Below, one piece after another: positions 1-10,494 of a stretch of 64,000 nucleotides of DNA (within the stretch, counting starts at the first letter, position 1; the number at the start of each line of letters is the position of its first letter). A program made the position numbers and the translations under genes. This stretch comes from Urophycis tenuis (taxonomy: Eukaryota; Chordata; Actinopteri; Gadiformes; Phycidae): the NCBI GenBank assembly GCA_036785325.1, contig JAXIVH010000387.1:49622-113621 (forward strand), written 5' to 3'. The notes under the pieces are model-generated. The model ran no database searches. It was not told the origin of the DNA and saw only the letters and a program-made list of their open reading frames with translations.

Positions 1-1558
1 GTGTTGTTGATGTTGGGCCAGTGGTTGTTGAAGTTGGAACTGTGGTTGTGGAAGTTGGTTCTGTTGTTGTTGAAGTTGGACCAGTGGTTGTGGAAGTCTG
101 GCTGGTTATTGTGGAAGTTGTGCCTGTGGTTGTGGAAGTTGGTCCTGTTGTTGTTGAAGTTGGACCTGTGGTTGTTGAAGTTGGAACTGTGATTGCCGGA
201 GTTGGGCTTGTTGTTGAAGTTGGGCCAGTTGTTGTGGAAGTTGGGCCTGTGGTTGTGGAAGTTGGACCTGTGGTTGTCAAAATTGGAGCTGTAATTACCG
301 GTGTTGGGCTCGTTGTTGATGTTGGGACAGTGGTTGTTGAAGTTGGACCAGTGGTTGTGGAAGTTTGGCTGGTTATCTTGGATGTTGGGCCAGTGGTTGT
401 GGAAGTTGGTGGGCCTATGGAAATTGGAACTGTGGTTGTGAAAATCAGGCCAGTGGATGTGGAAGTCTGGCTGGTTATTGTCGAAGTTGTGCCTGTGGTT
501 GAGATGGATAAGTTTGCGTATTAATTGAGAGTTGTTAAAGTTTATGTATTAGAAATGGTCAACTTTTGGATTGTATTTAGGGGGGATTACGTTTAGGATG
601 GTTCAGTGTTAGGCTTTGGGTTAGTTGGTATTATGTAGGAGATGTTTAAGTTTAGTTCGGCTATTTGGTTAGAGATAGTCAAGTTTACGTTTTGGATTGG
701 AGTTAGTTTAGTTATTAGGATTAGATATGATTACGTTGAGGTACTAGGTTTGCTACGTATTAGTTTAATTGCGTTTTGATTAATTGTTTTTATTAATCGA
801 CATCCTAAGAAAAATAATCTGGCGCCTTCGGGACGAGTCTCTTAGAAATGGTCCAAGAACTACAGTCCTGATACAGCAGTCTCCTGCAGGAACACTCTTC
901 TCGTCCCAAAGCGGACCCTCGCGGGCACGCGGACGCACAGAGTGTTGTTCAGGCAGTCTAATCACGTGCGTGGCAATTACACTTTCTCTCCTGAATATTT
1001 TTTGGACCTAGCTGTGATTGTATTTCTGCGACCTAAGGTATTGCTGTGAAAAAATAATAACGATATTATTGTGTACGTAAAACTGTTTTCTTTTTCACTC
1101 AGAAGGACGGCATTCGTTCTCTCTATGTCCTTCTCTCTCTCGTCGAACCATCACGTCATAATTCATTAATTCAATCATTCATGAGCTTTTTTTTTCTAGG
1201 CCTACACGGGCTATTCGATGCTACTTTGCAAATAATAACAACATTTATACTGGTTATCGTGAACACACTATTGTGTGACGAGAACCACGCCAGAATGAGC
1301 AGTTGACAGCATGGCAGCAGTGATTATCCTCTCGAATCTCTTTGAGAGTTTTCTTTGAATAGCCGAGAATAAAGCGGGCCCATAAGTTGCTTCCAAGATA
1401 CATATTTCTCGCCTTCAATGTTGTCAGATGAGTTGGACAACAGCGCCTAATACGTGAACGTAGTTCAATTATAATTTGACACTGTCTACGCTATTTGATA
1501 ATAATAATTATAATAATAACAATACAACTACTACCACTACTACTACTACCACTACTTC

Positions 1559-1652
<94 letters not shown>

Positions 1653-2000
1653 TACAGGTCTTCCTAGTGTGGGACATGAACGTGATGCATAGAATATATA
1701 ATTTTTCACCAGGCCTGACAACTTTGCCAAGTAAAAAAGACTTTTCGTATATGTTCGGATAGTGCAAATCGCCGTCAAAGATCCCCGCAATAATAATAAT
1801 AATAAACGGACCAAAAACAATAGGGACATCGGTCCTGTTCCACAGGCTCGGTCCCTAATAATCTTTCATTACGCTCAGCAAGAGAAACCATCAGACAATA
1901 AGTGATTCTTTTTTTTTCAAAGGAAAGAAGACTTACTCTGCGTGCTGGATTCGTGAACATATCCGACCAAAAATACCACAAAAATAGCTTTGCAAGCCAT
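1..2000 (-). CDS. Mucin-like secreted Thr/Ser/Pro-repeat protein, copy 1 (3' end outside window)
   Basis: Two exons are visible. Exon 1 (2000..1937) starts MACKAIFVVFLVGYVHESST, a short signal peptide, and ends in phase 1 at a GTAAGT donor. Exon 2 starts at 492 after a CAG acceptor and runs off the window. Joined in phase it encodes about 160 residues of imperfect TSTTTGP and TSTTTVP units with almost no charged residues, as expected for an O-glycosylated mucin domain. The coding strand is minus; the opposite strand gives an artefactual Val/Gly reading frame. The gene downstream (4693..7465) has the same exon 1 length, phase and sequence pattern, so the two look like tandem duplicates. The 1.4-kb intron holds an AAT microsatellite and a LINE tail. 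The family beyond mucin-like is not known, and no transmembrane or globular domain lies in the visible part. Confidence 0.68.
1495..1651. repeat. AAT/AAC trinucleotide microsatellite
   Basis: Nearly uninterrupted AAT repeats with a few AAC and ACT interruptions lie in intron 1 of mucin-like copy 1. The poly-Asn, poly-Ile and poly-Tyr reading frames here are artefacts of the repeat. Confidence 0.95.
1785..1868 (-). mobile_element. LINE 3' tail fragment
   Basis: Read on the minus strand, this matches the 3' end of the LINE near 12340-12390: a short block with the pattern 'agggac.gagcctgtg.aacagga' followed by a T-rich stretch. It is a 5'-truncated insertion in an intron. Confidence 0.6.
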
Positions 2001-3330
2001 GTTGGCTAACAGCGGATGATATGACCTCTCTGTATCATGCCTTTCGTTTACATGATCACCTTCACTCTACCAATGAGAACATGTTGACCAATGACACCAA
2101 GCAGAGAGTAGGCTACAGTTACTCTCCCATGACAACGATTATCCGTCGTAATTATAATTACATCTCAAAGAGATATGCTTGAGATGTGAAGATTGAGTAA
2201 ACATATTGGAGATAGATATCTCACCTGAAACATAACATCCGTGGTCCACTACCGCCCTCTATTGGACTTAAAATGGAATCGGCTATGGTCCAAAGCATAC
2301 TGAGAGATGAAAAATGAAAAAAACACAAAAGTTAATTAAGGTCTCACAGTGCACTGCTGTCTTCGGAACCTTACACCCATTTCCATACTATAGGCCTAAA
2401 GATAGTACAAAATAGCATAATAACACCCACCATTCATAAATACTGGGGGGTTCCCCGTGCTCCAGGTTCCGAGAGAGGTATCAAGGGTAAGAGACAGTAT
2501 TTATGTAGGAGCCTGATCTGGTGGAACATGCTGTGGATGTCGCTGCTGATCGCCACCAAGTCTTCTCTGAAGCGTAACAGCATGGCTAACAGAGATGGCT
2601 CTAAGGCAGGCCCTTACAGGAGCAACGTGTTGAGGTTTTGCTCTTGGATGAGAATGATTCTCCATTCCTTCCCTTGCTCCCTGGGTCCTTTGCCCCACTA
2701 TATTAGGGTTTGAGGTGCCACCACTAGCAGGCTAGGCTAGGCTTCAGTTAATAGACTACTATTGTGCATTAGATTTTCTGGATGGTGAGTTAATGTAATG
2801 AATGTTTTCTTCCTCTCCAGGTTGACAGGCTGACTCTAACATGCCAACACACTGCATCCTTTTCGTGGCAGGACAGCTTGGTGGGACACTTTGTGGTGGT
2901 GTGTATATTTAACCTTGACACGCATGATATTTTGTGTGTCTTATTGTATCAACGTACAGTGCATGCCTTCATCTGTGTCAGGTATGCGGTCTCTTTGTTG
3001 TGTTTCCCACAGCCGACTGGTAGGCCAGTGTGTGCTCGCAAACCCAACCTTCTTGCCTTGAATAATGATTAATTGTTGTGCTTATTTCCTCATGCCCAGA
3101 TGAGCATTGCCAGGCTGCAAAGGATTAGTAATGGCACAATGTCAGGACTGCAGAGTCACTCCCCATCTGCTGGAAGAGACTCAAGACTCACTTGAGTCTG
3201 AATTCACCTGAAACCTGCATACCCTCATGCTCGTCGTATATGTTGTACGTCTTGGCACTTGAATTGCTCAACTTGGCACTTAGCGTGCAGTTCATATGGG
3301 CAGGTGGGGCAGCGAACCCCCTGCAGCATA
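2001..3330. other. Intergenic stretch with a short LINE-like fragment
   Basis: No gene could be supported. The segment 3138-3290 shares its sequence (gtcaggactgcagagtcactccc and the following 'cttggcactt' repeats) with 14420-14630, so it is a fragment of the same LINE-derived repeat. Nothing recognisable was seen in 2001-3100. Confidence 0.5.
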
Positions 3331-3334
3331 GCCA

Positions 3335-3645
3335 ACAACAACAACAATAATAATACATTTTATTTGTAAGCGCTTTTACAGAAGCTCAAAGACACTTTAC
3401 AGTTTTAAAATCATAAAATAGAGCAAGTCAAAATACTTAAAAACAGACATATTATAAAACAGAGCAGTATAAAACACATTACTGTATGTTAAACGCTAAT
3501 TTAAAAAGGTGAGTCTTGAGCATGGTCTTGAAGGTTGGGAGGTGTGTGCAGATACGGATGGGTTTGGGGAGTGAGTTCCAGAGGGAGGCGATGGCGAAAG
3601 CTCGGTCTCCCCAGGTTTGGTGCTTGGTCCGCGCAGGTGGAGAAA
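3335..3645 (-). mobile_element. L2-like LINE C-terminal fragment and 3' UTR
   Basis: Minus-strand translation of about 3640-3490 gives the typical C-terminal motif of fish L2/Maui LINE reverse transcriptases (AFAIASLWNSLP followed by a FKTMLKTHLF-type end). The A/T-rich sequence down to 3335 is the 3' UTR ending in an AAT-rich tail. The reverse transcriptase core is absent, so this is a dead truncated copy. Confidence 0.75.
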
Positions 3646-3963
3646 GGATGTTCCCTATCTATAGTTTATGTAGGCTTTCCGACTACTTTTGGTCTCTTGA
3701 CATAGCCTATATTTTTGGATGATGGTGGCGATTATAGTTGAGTTTAACGTGTTAACAACGTTGGGGGCAGGACGATCGCAGTCTATTAATCGCATGGCCC
3801 TGGTGGCTTCAATAAGGATTTCAAAACGCGCTAAAATGCGCCAATATGGTCGTAAAGTAGACTGCCCTAGAACTTTTAGGATTGTTTTAACTAGAATTAT
3901 TCCGCCAATAAACAATAAACAGTAGCCTAGCCTAGCCTACATCGTTTCAATATCAGATGCAGA

Positions 3964-4098
3964 CATGGCGAGTGGCATTGCACCTGTGATCAACAGTGTT
4001 GAGTTTATGATAAAAAACCCATTTGAGAAGTTAAAGTTGGAAGAGAAATTAGCCATTAAACAACTTGGCCCGGTCAGACATGACATTAGGGTTGAATA
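3964..4098 (+). pseudogene. Short ORF fragment, possibly transposon-derived
   Basis: A plus-strand frame from ATG 3964 reads MASGIAPVINSVEFMIKNPF and continues about 24 codons with a Lys/Glu-rich helix-like pattern to a stop. Its composition is more protein-like than its surroundings. It may be the start of a host or transposon zinc-finger/hAT-type protein, but I cannot name it, and nothing downstream continues it. Confidence 0.25.
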
Positions 4099-4692
4099 AA
4101 TGGATTCATGATTGTATAATATATACATAATACATAATACATACATAATTTAATTCCTAATTAAATGAATAAATAATTCTTACTCATAACTAGTTTACTT
4201 AGCATGTTTTAATCTAAGATAAAAAATAAATAAAAAGAAGAAAGACAATAAAGACAATTTAGAAAATCTTCTTCTTCTCCTCATAATTATTATTTCATAT
4301 TTACTAACCACAAGTAAACTGTATTAAGTAAAGTGAAGACTTGATATAGATATATAAGACTTATTATTACTGTTATTATTATTGATAATGTTCTATTATT
4401 ATTATTATTATTATTATTATTGTTATTGTTGTTGTTATTGTTGTTGTTGTTATAAAATAATAATGGGTTAATATACATTAATAGATTGCAAGTTTTTCGA
4501 TTGTTTTCACTCTGAGTACGTGAGCTGTTCCATTAAGGAGCTCATTGTTGAAGAACTAAGAGGAGAAACAAAAAAGGGTGAAAATAAGGCATCCGTTAAA
4601 GAGATAAAGCATTATACAGGCTGTTGAATATGTGCATCTGCTAATACAGTTTACAAAATAGTTAAAGCAAACAGGTAGCTACAATCTCTTAC
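4099..4692. other. AT-rich intergenic stretch with microsatellite
   Basis: The sequence is A/T-rich and carries an ATT/GTT microsatellite at about 4363-4452. No coding exon was found, although further 3' exons of mucin-like copy 2 should lie in this direction. Confidence 0.6.
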
Positions 4693-7465
4693 CTCTTCAA
4701 GAAGTCTAGTTATGGTGACATTGCTGATTTTAACCTTGGAAATCAACTTGAATTGAAAATGGGCCATGGCTGAGAAGGCTGTGGGGAGAAGTACATATGC
4801 AGGTGATTCCTGGTACATGTGATATAACAGGCCTGCTAACAACCAGCTCCTGTCATCTTAAAGGACTGTCAGGATGCTTTATACAATAGCTATGCCTATT
4901 CAGCAAAAATAAAGTCAGAGGGTTAAAAAACAACAACATATCAACATATCAACATATTCTCATGTGCACATACCAGGAAAAACGGTTGTCGAAATTGAAG
5001 TTGGGCCAGTGGTTGTGGTAGTTGGGCCAGTGGTTGTGGAAGTTGGGCGAGTGGTGGTTGGGCCTGTGGTTGTGGTAGTTGGACCTGTGGTTGTGGTAGT
5101 TGGGCCAGTGGTAGTTGGGCCTGTGGTTGTGGTAGTTGGACCTGTGGCTGTGGTAGTTGGGCCTGTGGTTGTGGTAGTTGGGCCAGTGGTAGTTGGGCCT
5201 GTGGTTGTGGTAGTTGGGCCTGTGGTAGTTGGGCCTGTGGTTGTGGTAGTTGGGCCAGTGGTAGTTGGGCCTGTGGTTGTGGTAGTTGGGCTTGTGGTAG
5301 TTGGACCTGTGGTTGTGGTAGTTGGGCCTGTGGTTGTGGTAGTTGGGCCTGTGGTTGTGGTAGTTGGGCCTGTGGTAGTTGGGCCTGTGGTTGTGGTAGT
5401 TGGGCCTGTGGTTGTGGTAGTTGGGCCTGTGGTTGTGGTAGTTGGGCCAGTGGTTGTGAATGGAATTGGGGTTGTTGTAAAACCTGTAGTTGAAGTTGTG
5501 GTAGTTGGGCCTGTGGTTGTGAATGGAATTGGGGTTGTTGTAAAACCTGTAGTTGAAGTTGTGGTAGTTGGGCCTGTGGTTGTGGTAGTTGGGCCAGTGG
5601 TAGTTGGGCCTGTGGTTGTGGTAGTTGGGCCAGTGGTAGTTGGGCCTGTGGTTGTGGTAGTTGGGCCTGTGGTAGTTGGGCCTGTGGTTGTGGTAGTTGG
5701 GCCTGTGGTTGTGGTAGTTGGGCCTGTGGTTGTGGTAGTTGGGCCAGTGGTTGGGGAAGTTGGGCCTGTGGTTGTGGTAGTTGGGCCTGTGGTTGTGGTA
5801 GTTGGGCCTGTGGTTGTGGTAGTTGGGCCTGCGGTTGTGGTAGTTGGGCCAGTGGTTGTGAATGGAATTGTGGTTATTATAAAACCTGTAGTTGTGGGAG
5901 TTGTGGGATCTGCAGTTGTAGTTGTTGTACCCATGGTTGTAGATGTAATGGGGGTTGATGTTGTACCTCCAGTTGTAGTTGTTGAACTCGCAGGAGTAGT
6001 CGTTGAACTTACAGCTGTAGTTGTTGTGGAAACCAGTGATGCTGTGAAACTTCCAACTGTTTGGGGAGCAGTTGTTGCTGTGGAGCATTGGATATCATTA
6101 TATAATCAGAATTTAGAATTAATCATTTCTGTAGAATTACACTGGGCTTTAATATGTGTTTGCGGTTCATTCCCCCTTTTTGAATGTAGCTGTATTCCTG
6201 GAGAATTGCATTGTTTGGAATGCAGTGTTTCCAACATTATGGTGTGCATTAACCCTGGTGTCTGTATTGTTGCGGGCAGCAGTAATATCACAGGGTGGGT
6301 CAGTTGGGTACTGTTTTTCCATTGATTTAGTCAATAATGAATACAGACATTTACATATGTCCTATGCTTCTGTCGGTGTACGCTCGGGAGTTTGTAAACC
6401 CTGTGTTGTTGGTAATAAGCCCAGTGTTCAGTTTGCACTAAAGGACAGCCATGGTGTTGTCCCCTACAGGGTTATATTTAATAGAAGAGGACTAAGAAGT
6501 TCACAACTATATTTTTGTGATTTTCTTTTTCAAAATTCCCGTTTCCCCAAAAAAATTATAGACAAATCTTGAGAAGTCCTCATTGTAATGTGTTCAGTTA
6601 AAGGTTACAATTTACATTTATTCTGTTGATTGTGCCCGGTTTGTATTGTTTGTAAATGCTAACAACGTATAATAAAACTTTATAATAAAGTTCAGTCACA
6701 AGTCATTTCTAAGCCTTCTGTTAATCATGGAATCATTAAATCATCAAAACATAAATATACATTTACATGCTATGACGGTGAATAATGTTCATGATGAAAA
6801 ATAGTCAGTGTTAAAAGAAACAATGGGTGTACATGATTCCTCCAGGGAGACAATCACATTGTGGGCACTAACAACAAAGGAAACAATGATGAGGGGGAGT
6901 GAAGGACTGGCCATGGCGACGGAGAGCAAGTGAATTTTCAATACACTATGGGTACAGAAGTCATTTGTAAGGATGCAAGGCAGCTAAAGGAATCTACACA
7001 TTAAAGAAGCCAGGAGATCAGCTTAGCCTCATTGTCCGACTTCATGGCTACAGTGACATTGCAAATGCAAACTACCTAAACATCTTTCAATTAGAGAGAG
7101 GAAGGGAGACATCTAGGTGCAAGGAGGACATATGAAAATGCATTTTCAATTAAGTAGTATCAATGTAAACAAGGTCTATACAACATTTCAGCTACAGAAA
7201 TAAGGATCGACAAAGAATAGACGTATAACAAAAGAGAACAACAACAATGAGAGAAATTCAACTACAGGCTACCTATTAATGTATATTCTATTTCTACTAT
7301 TGTTTGTTAGCCCGAAAATGAAACAAACCCCACCCAGAAACTATAAATATTTATTTTAAAAACTAAGGAATAAAAATTCACAATTCCATATATGTACTTA
7401 CTCTGTCCACTGGATACATGAAAATATCCTACAAAAAGTATCACAAAAATGCCTATCTCAGCCAT
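4693..7465 (-). CDS. Mucin-like secreted Thr/Pro-repeat protein, copy 2 (3' end not found)
   Basis: Three exons join in phase. Exon 1 (7465..7402) encodes the signal peptide MAEIGIFVILFVGYFHVSSG and ends at GTAAGT in phase 1. Exon 2 (6077..4974, 1104 nt) encodes a Thr/Ser-rich lead of about 45 residues (APQTVGSFTASLV...), then about 300 residues of GPTTTTT (7-residue) and GPTTT (5-residue) units, ending at GTATGT. Exon 3 (4778..4693) encodes AFSAMAHFQFKLISKVKISN and then NVTITRLLEE, a non-repetitive stretch with an N-glycosylation site (NVT) that may begin a globular, possibly SEA-like, domain. The phases 1, 1, 0 agree at all three junctions. The protein is expected to be secreted or surface mucin; no homologue is asserted. 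A tandem paralogue lies at 1..2000. Confidence 0.7.
4990..5875. repeat. Coding minisatellite of the mucin exon (15/21-nt units)
   Basis: About 45 tandem units alternate between 15 nt and 21 nt, each encoding GPTTT or GPTTTTT on the minus strand. Every length step is a multiple of three, so the frame stays open. A longer unit containing the residues TGFTTTPIPF is duplicated at about 5456-5580, with a diverged third copy near 5860. Confidence 0.9.
6092..7401. other. Intron 1 of mucin-like copy 2
   Basis: The sequence is A/T-rich and unique-looking. No repeat family or additional exon could be supported. Confidence 0.55.
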
Positions 7466-7767
7466 GTTGGTGTGCAGAAGACGATCAACGCACCGTCACT
7501 GTGTAATGGTTTGAACGAACACCTTCCCTTGATACCTAATGGAACAAGAGTACACAGAGTAGTACTCTCATACAACCTGAAAAACAAGTTTGAGCAGATC
7601 AAGTAGATCGCTAAGGTTGATGGCATGATTCATGCCATGTAGTTACTGGAAGGACTCAACAAGGTTACTGGGAACCATTGTTTTCTGGGAACAAGTTTTA
7701 AAAACACACAACCATGATCAATTAGGTCACCTGGACATATTTTAGCAACATGAATAGGCCAATATAT

Positions 7768-8152
7768 CAGTCAGTCAGTCAGTCATTTTCTAAACCGCTT
7801 ATCCTCTACGAGGGTCGCGGGGGGGCTGGAGCCAATCCCAGCTGCAACGGGCGAGAGGCGGGGTACACCCTGGACAGGTCGCCAGCCTCACATCACAGGG
7901 CTAACATATAGCAACGGACAACCATTCACACTCACATACACACCTATGGTCAATTTAGAGACACCAATTAACCTAATCCCCAACCTGCATGTTTTTGGTC
8001 TGTGGGAGGAAGCCGGAGTACCCGGAGAGAACCCACGCAAGCACGGGGAGAACATGCAAACTTCACACAGAAAGGTCCCAGGCAGGTGGATTCGAACCCA
8101 GAACCCTCTTGCTGTGAGGCGACAGCAAGAGGCGCCCACCGTGCCGCCCCCT
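7768..8152. mobile_element. Abundant teleost interspersed repeat
   Basis: It begins with the CAGTCA repeats and 'aaccgcttatcctct', then gives the blocks 'gctggagccaatcccagct', 'cctggacaggtcgccagcc', 'ggaggaagccggagtacccg' and a GC-rich right end. This arrangement is widespread in fish introns and UTRs. Its class (non-autonomous DNA element or SINE) cannot be decided here. Confidence 0.8.
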
Positions 8153-8236
8153 AGGCCAATATATGTTTTTTTTAATACTTTTATTTATTTATTATTTTTA
8201 TTATTTTTTGTATAAAAAAATATACAACTCATTTGT

Positions 8237-8480
8237 GTATGTGTTAGTTTCAAGATTGAAGTCGTTTATTATCAAATTTGCAGCATCACAGTCATACTGT
8301 ACAATGAAATGTATTGGATGAGGCCCGTTCCAACATGGTATGAAAATCAAAGAAAAAAAATAAAATACAATAAAGTACAATAAAATAAGGGCATCAGAGT
8401 GAAGCAGCAAATATAAAGTGCATGCCCTGTAAGTATTATACATTATACATTATATAGGTGGAGAGTTATACATAAGTGTT
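8237..8480. mobile_element. Interspersed repeat ('gtcgtttattatcaaat' family), copy 1
   Basis: It shares long blocks (gtcgtttattatcaaat, tgtacaatgaaatgtattgga, gaggcccgttcc) with 21030-21290 and a weaker copy at 9262-9350. Read on the minus strand it ends like a LINE 3' UTR, so it is probably an antisense LINE 3' end. Confidence 0.7.
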
Positions 8481-8565
8481 GATGGTAGCAATGGTAGCAA
8501 TGATGATCAAAATATATAGATGCAGAAGTGCAGGAAAAAATAAAATGAATGTGCAAGTCATTTGG

Positions 8566-8990
8566 ATACCTGGCAAGACCATCCAGAAGCTACAATACAT
8601 CCAAAATAGCGCCACCAGGGTCCTGATGAGAGCCCGTAAATACAAGCATATCACCCCCATCCTTCAATCAATGCACTGGCTCCCTGTCTCATCCCGGATC
8701 AACTACAAAATTCTGCTACTCACTCATAAATGCATCCATGGACACGCACCTACCTACCTTCAAGAACTCATCACCCTACAGTCCACTACCCGCACCCTCA
8801 GATCTACAAACACCCTGCTTTTTATTCAGAAAGGCCTATGGCTGCTAATAAGATTTTTTTTAACCTTGTCTTATAGTTTTTATTGAGTATGCTTTTGTTT
8901 TCTTTACCTTGCTTTTAACTTTTTAACCTTGTACCACTTTGAGATCTTTTTTTAGATGAAAAGTGCATTAGAAATAAAATGTATTATTAT
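8566..8990 (+). mobile_element. L2-like LINE reverse transcriptase C-terminal fragment
   Basis: The plus-strand frame contains KTIQKLQYIQNSATRVLMRA and then HWLPVSSRINYKILLLTHKC, the conserved C-terminal region of fish L2/Maui-type LINE polymerases, followed by a T-rich 3' UTR and an ATT tail near 8980. The catalytic domain is missing, so it is a 5'-truncated insertion. Confidence 0.85.
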
Positions 8991-10490
8991 TATTAAGTAT
9001 TATCCAGTATTGTACATAAAGTGTCGGAATATACAGTAAAGCAGTGTTAAGCATGGTTTCTAACTGCCATGTGGTGTTCTTTGTTCTGGAATCAATGTGA
9101 CTCGGGGCTGTGTTCACTCTGAATTATTCAAGTTTATTCAGATGCACAAAGCATGTAATACAGATCTAACGATTGTGCCCCTCACGTGCGACAGTTCGAA
9201 CTGGCAACGACAGTAGGAACTGTTGTTGCAGCTGGTGCAGGTTGGCGCTAAACTGTAGAGCAGGTGTTTCAAGTTTTTAGTCATTTGTGCAGCATCACTG
9301 ACAGTCATACTGAACAATGAAATGTACCGGGCGAGGCCCGAGGTGCACGTTATGCTATTATAACTTTAGCTCTATGATTGCAGGCATAGCCGTCTAGGCT
9401 TTGCCTTATGGGCTTTTCAACCACGTGCCTATCAACCTGGGCCCCTGCCCACATTTGTCATGGCACCGTGTATATAACGCAGTGCAGGGCAGCACTTGAC
9501 CTCCACGAGTCCACTCCAGTCTTTCAGCATGGGAGAGACAGCAGGTGGGAAGCTAGACGGCTACACCTACAGCCATAGAGCTAAAGCTATGACAGAGTAG
9601 ACTAGAGTTGCAGAGTAACAAGGGCCTGTGTGTGTAGCTGCAGAGTAACACGATCCAGTGTGGCTAAATACGGCCCGTGTGGCTACAAAATAAAATAGAC
9701 AAAAAAGTTTTGTTACCTCAACATTGATGGTGGCACGACGGCAAAGACAAAAACATGAACATTGTAGTGAGATTCTTCAATGAGTCAAAGTCACAACAGA
9801 ACACCTCGGGGCATTCATGACGAATCACGCTGTCATCTGTCAATCTTTTGTTTGATGGCATTGGGGCAGTGCTCGATGAAGAAGCATTAGAACACATCAA
9901 CCCAGGAACAGACAGCTGACGACTAACACAGACGACGACGAGACTCGGACAAGGACTGAACACCAGACAGGACTTGAACAGGTGAACACAATGGGGCAAT
10001 CAACCAGGAGGGAAAACAGGACACTGGGGAAACACAGAGCAAACCAACCAAAACATGACGACACAGACAGACCATGACAGATAATTGTAATGTAATGTCA
10101 TGCAGGGCCAACAAAATGGTGTGGAGGCGATGATTAAACGGGAAAACTCCAACCATTCACATTCACAAGGATTCATATTGTCACCAACATTGTCAAAGCC
10201 CTATAGGTTGCCGAACGTTTTTTGGTTGTGGGCCACACACAGATAAATAGCACGGTCATGGGGCAAACGATATTAACTGCAGCAGTTTTCAAACAATTAT
10301 ACTGCAGGAAAGACCAGAAAACCATAGGAAATTCCTTTTCTATCAAAATAACTATGCAACACTATACTGAACAGCTTATATTGAATGTAAATGAATACAG
10401 AAGCACCCTGTAAGCCACAGTGCAAAATGAAAGAGAAAGGACAATGCAGTCTCACAGCAATCCACATCTAATCAGCAGCTCTGAGCATCT
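8991..10490. other. Intergenic stretch with a 170-bp-spaced inverted repeat
   Basis: No gene is supported. It holds a partial copy of the 'gtcgtttattatcaaat' repeat (9262-9350) and an inverted repeat of about 36 bp (9364-9400 against 9551-9588). The reading frames at 9718-10413 lack any recognisable pattern. Confidence 0.5.
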
Positions 10491-10494
10491 CTGA

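Noticed and set aside
1476..1829. Poly-Asn, poly-Ile and poly-Tyr frames
   Set aside because: Trinucleotide microsatellite read in three frames.
4949..6088. 379-codon minus-strand frame rich in Asn/His/Tyr (YHNHRPN repeats)
   Set aside because: A shifted frame of the same repeat. The Thr/Pro frame is the one in phase with both the signal exon and exon 3.
4964..6325. 453-codon plus-strand frame rich in Val/Gly/Pro (VVVVGPV repeats)
   Set aside because: It is the antisense of the mucin repeat; the minus strand has a signal exon and in-phase splice sites, the plus strand has neither.
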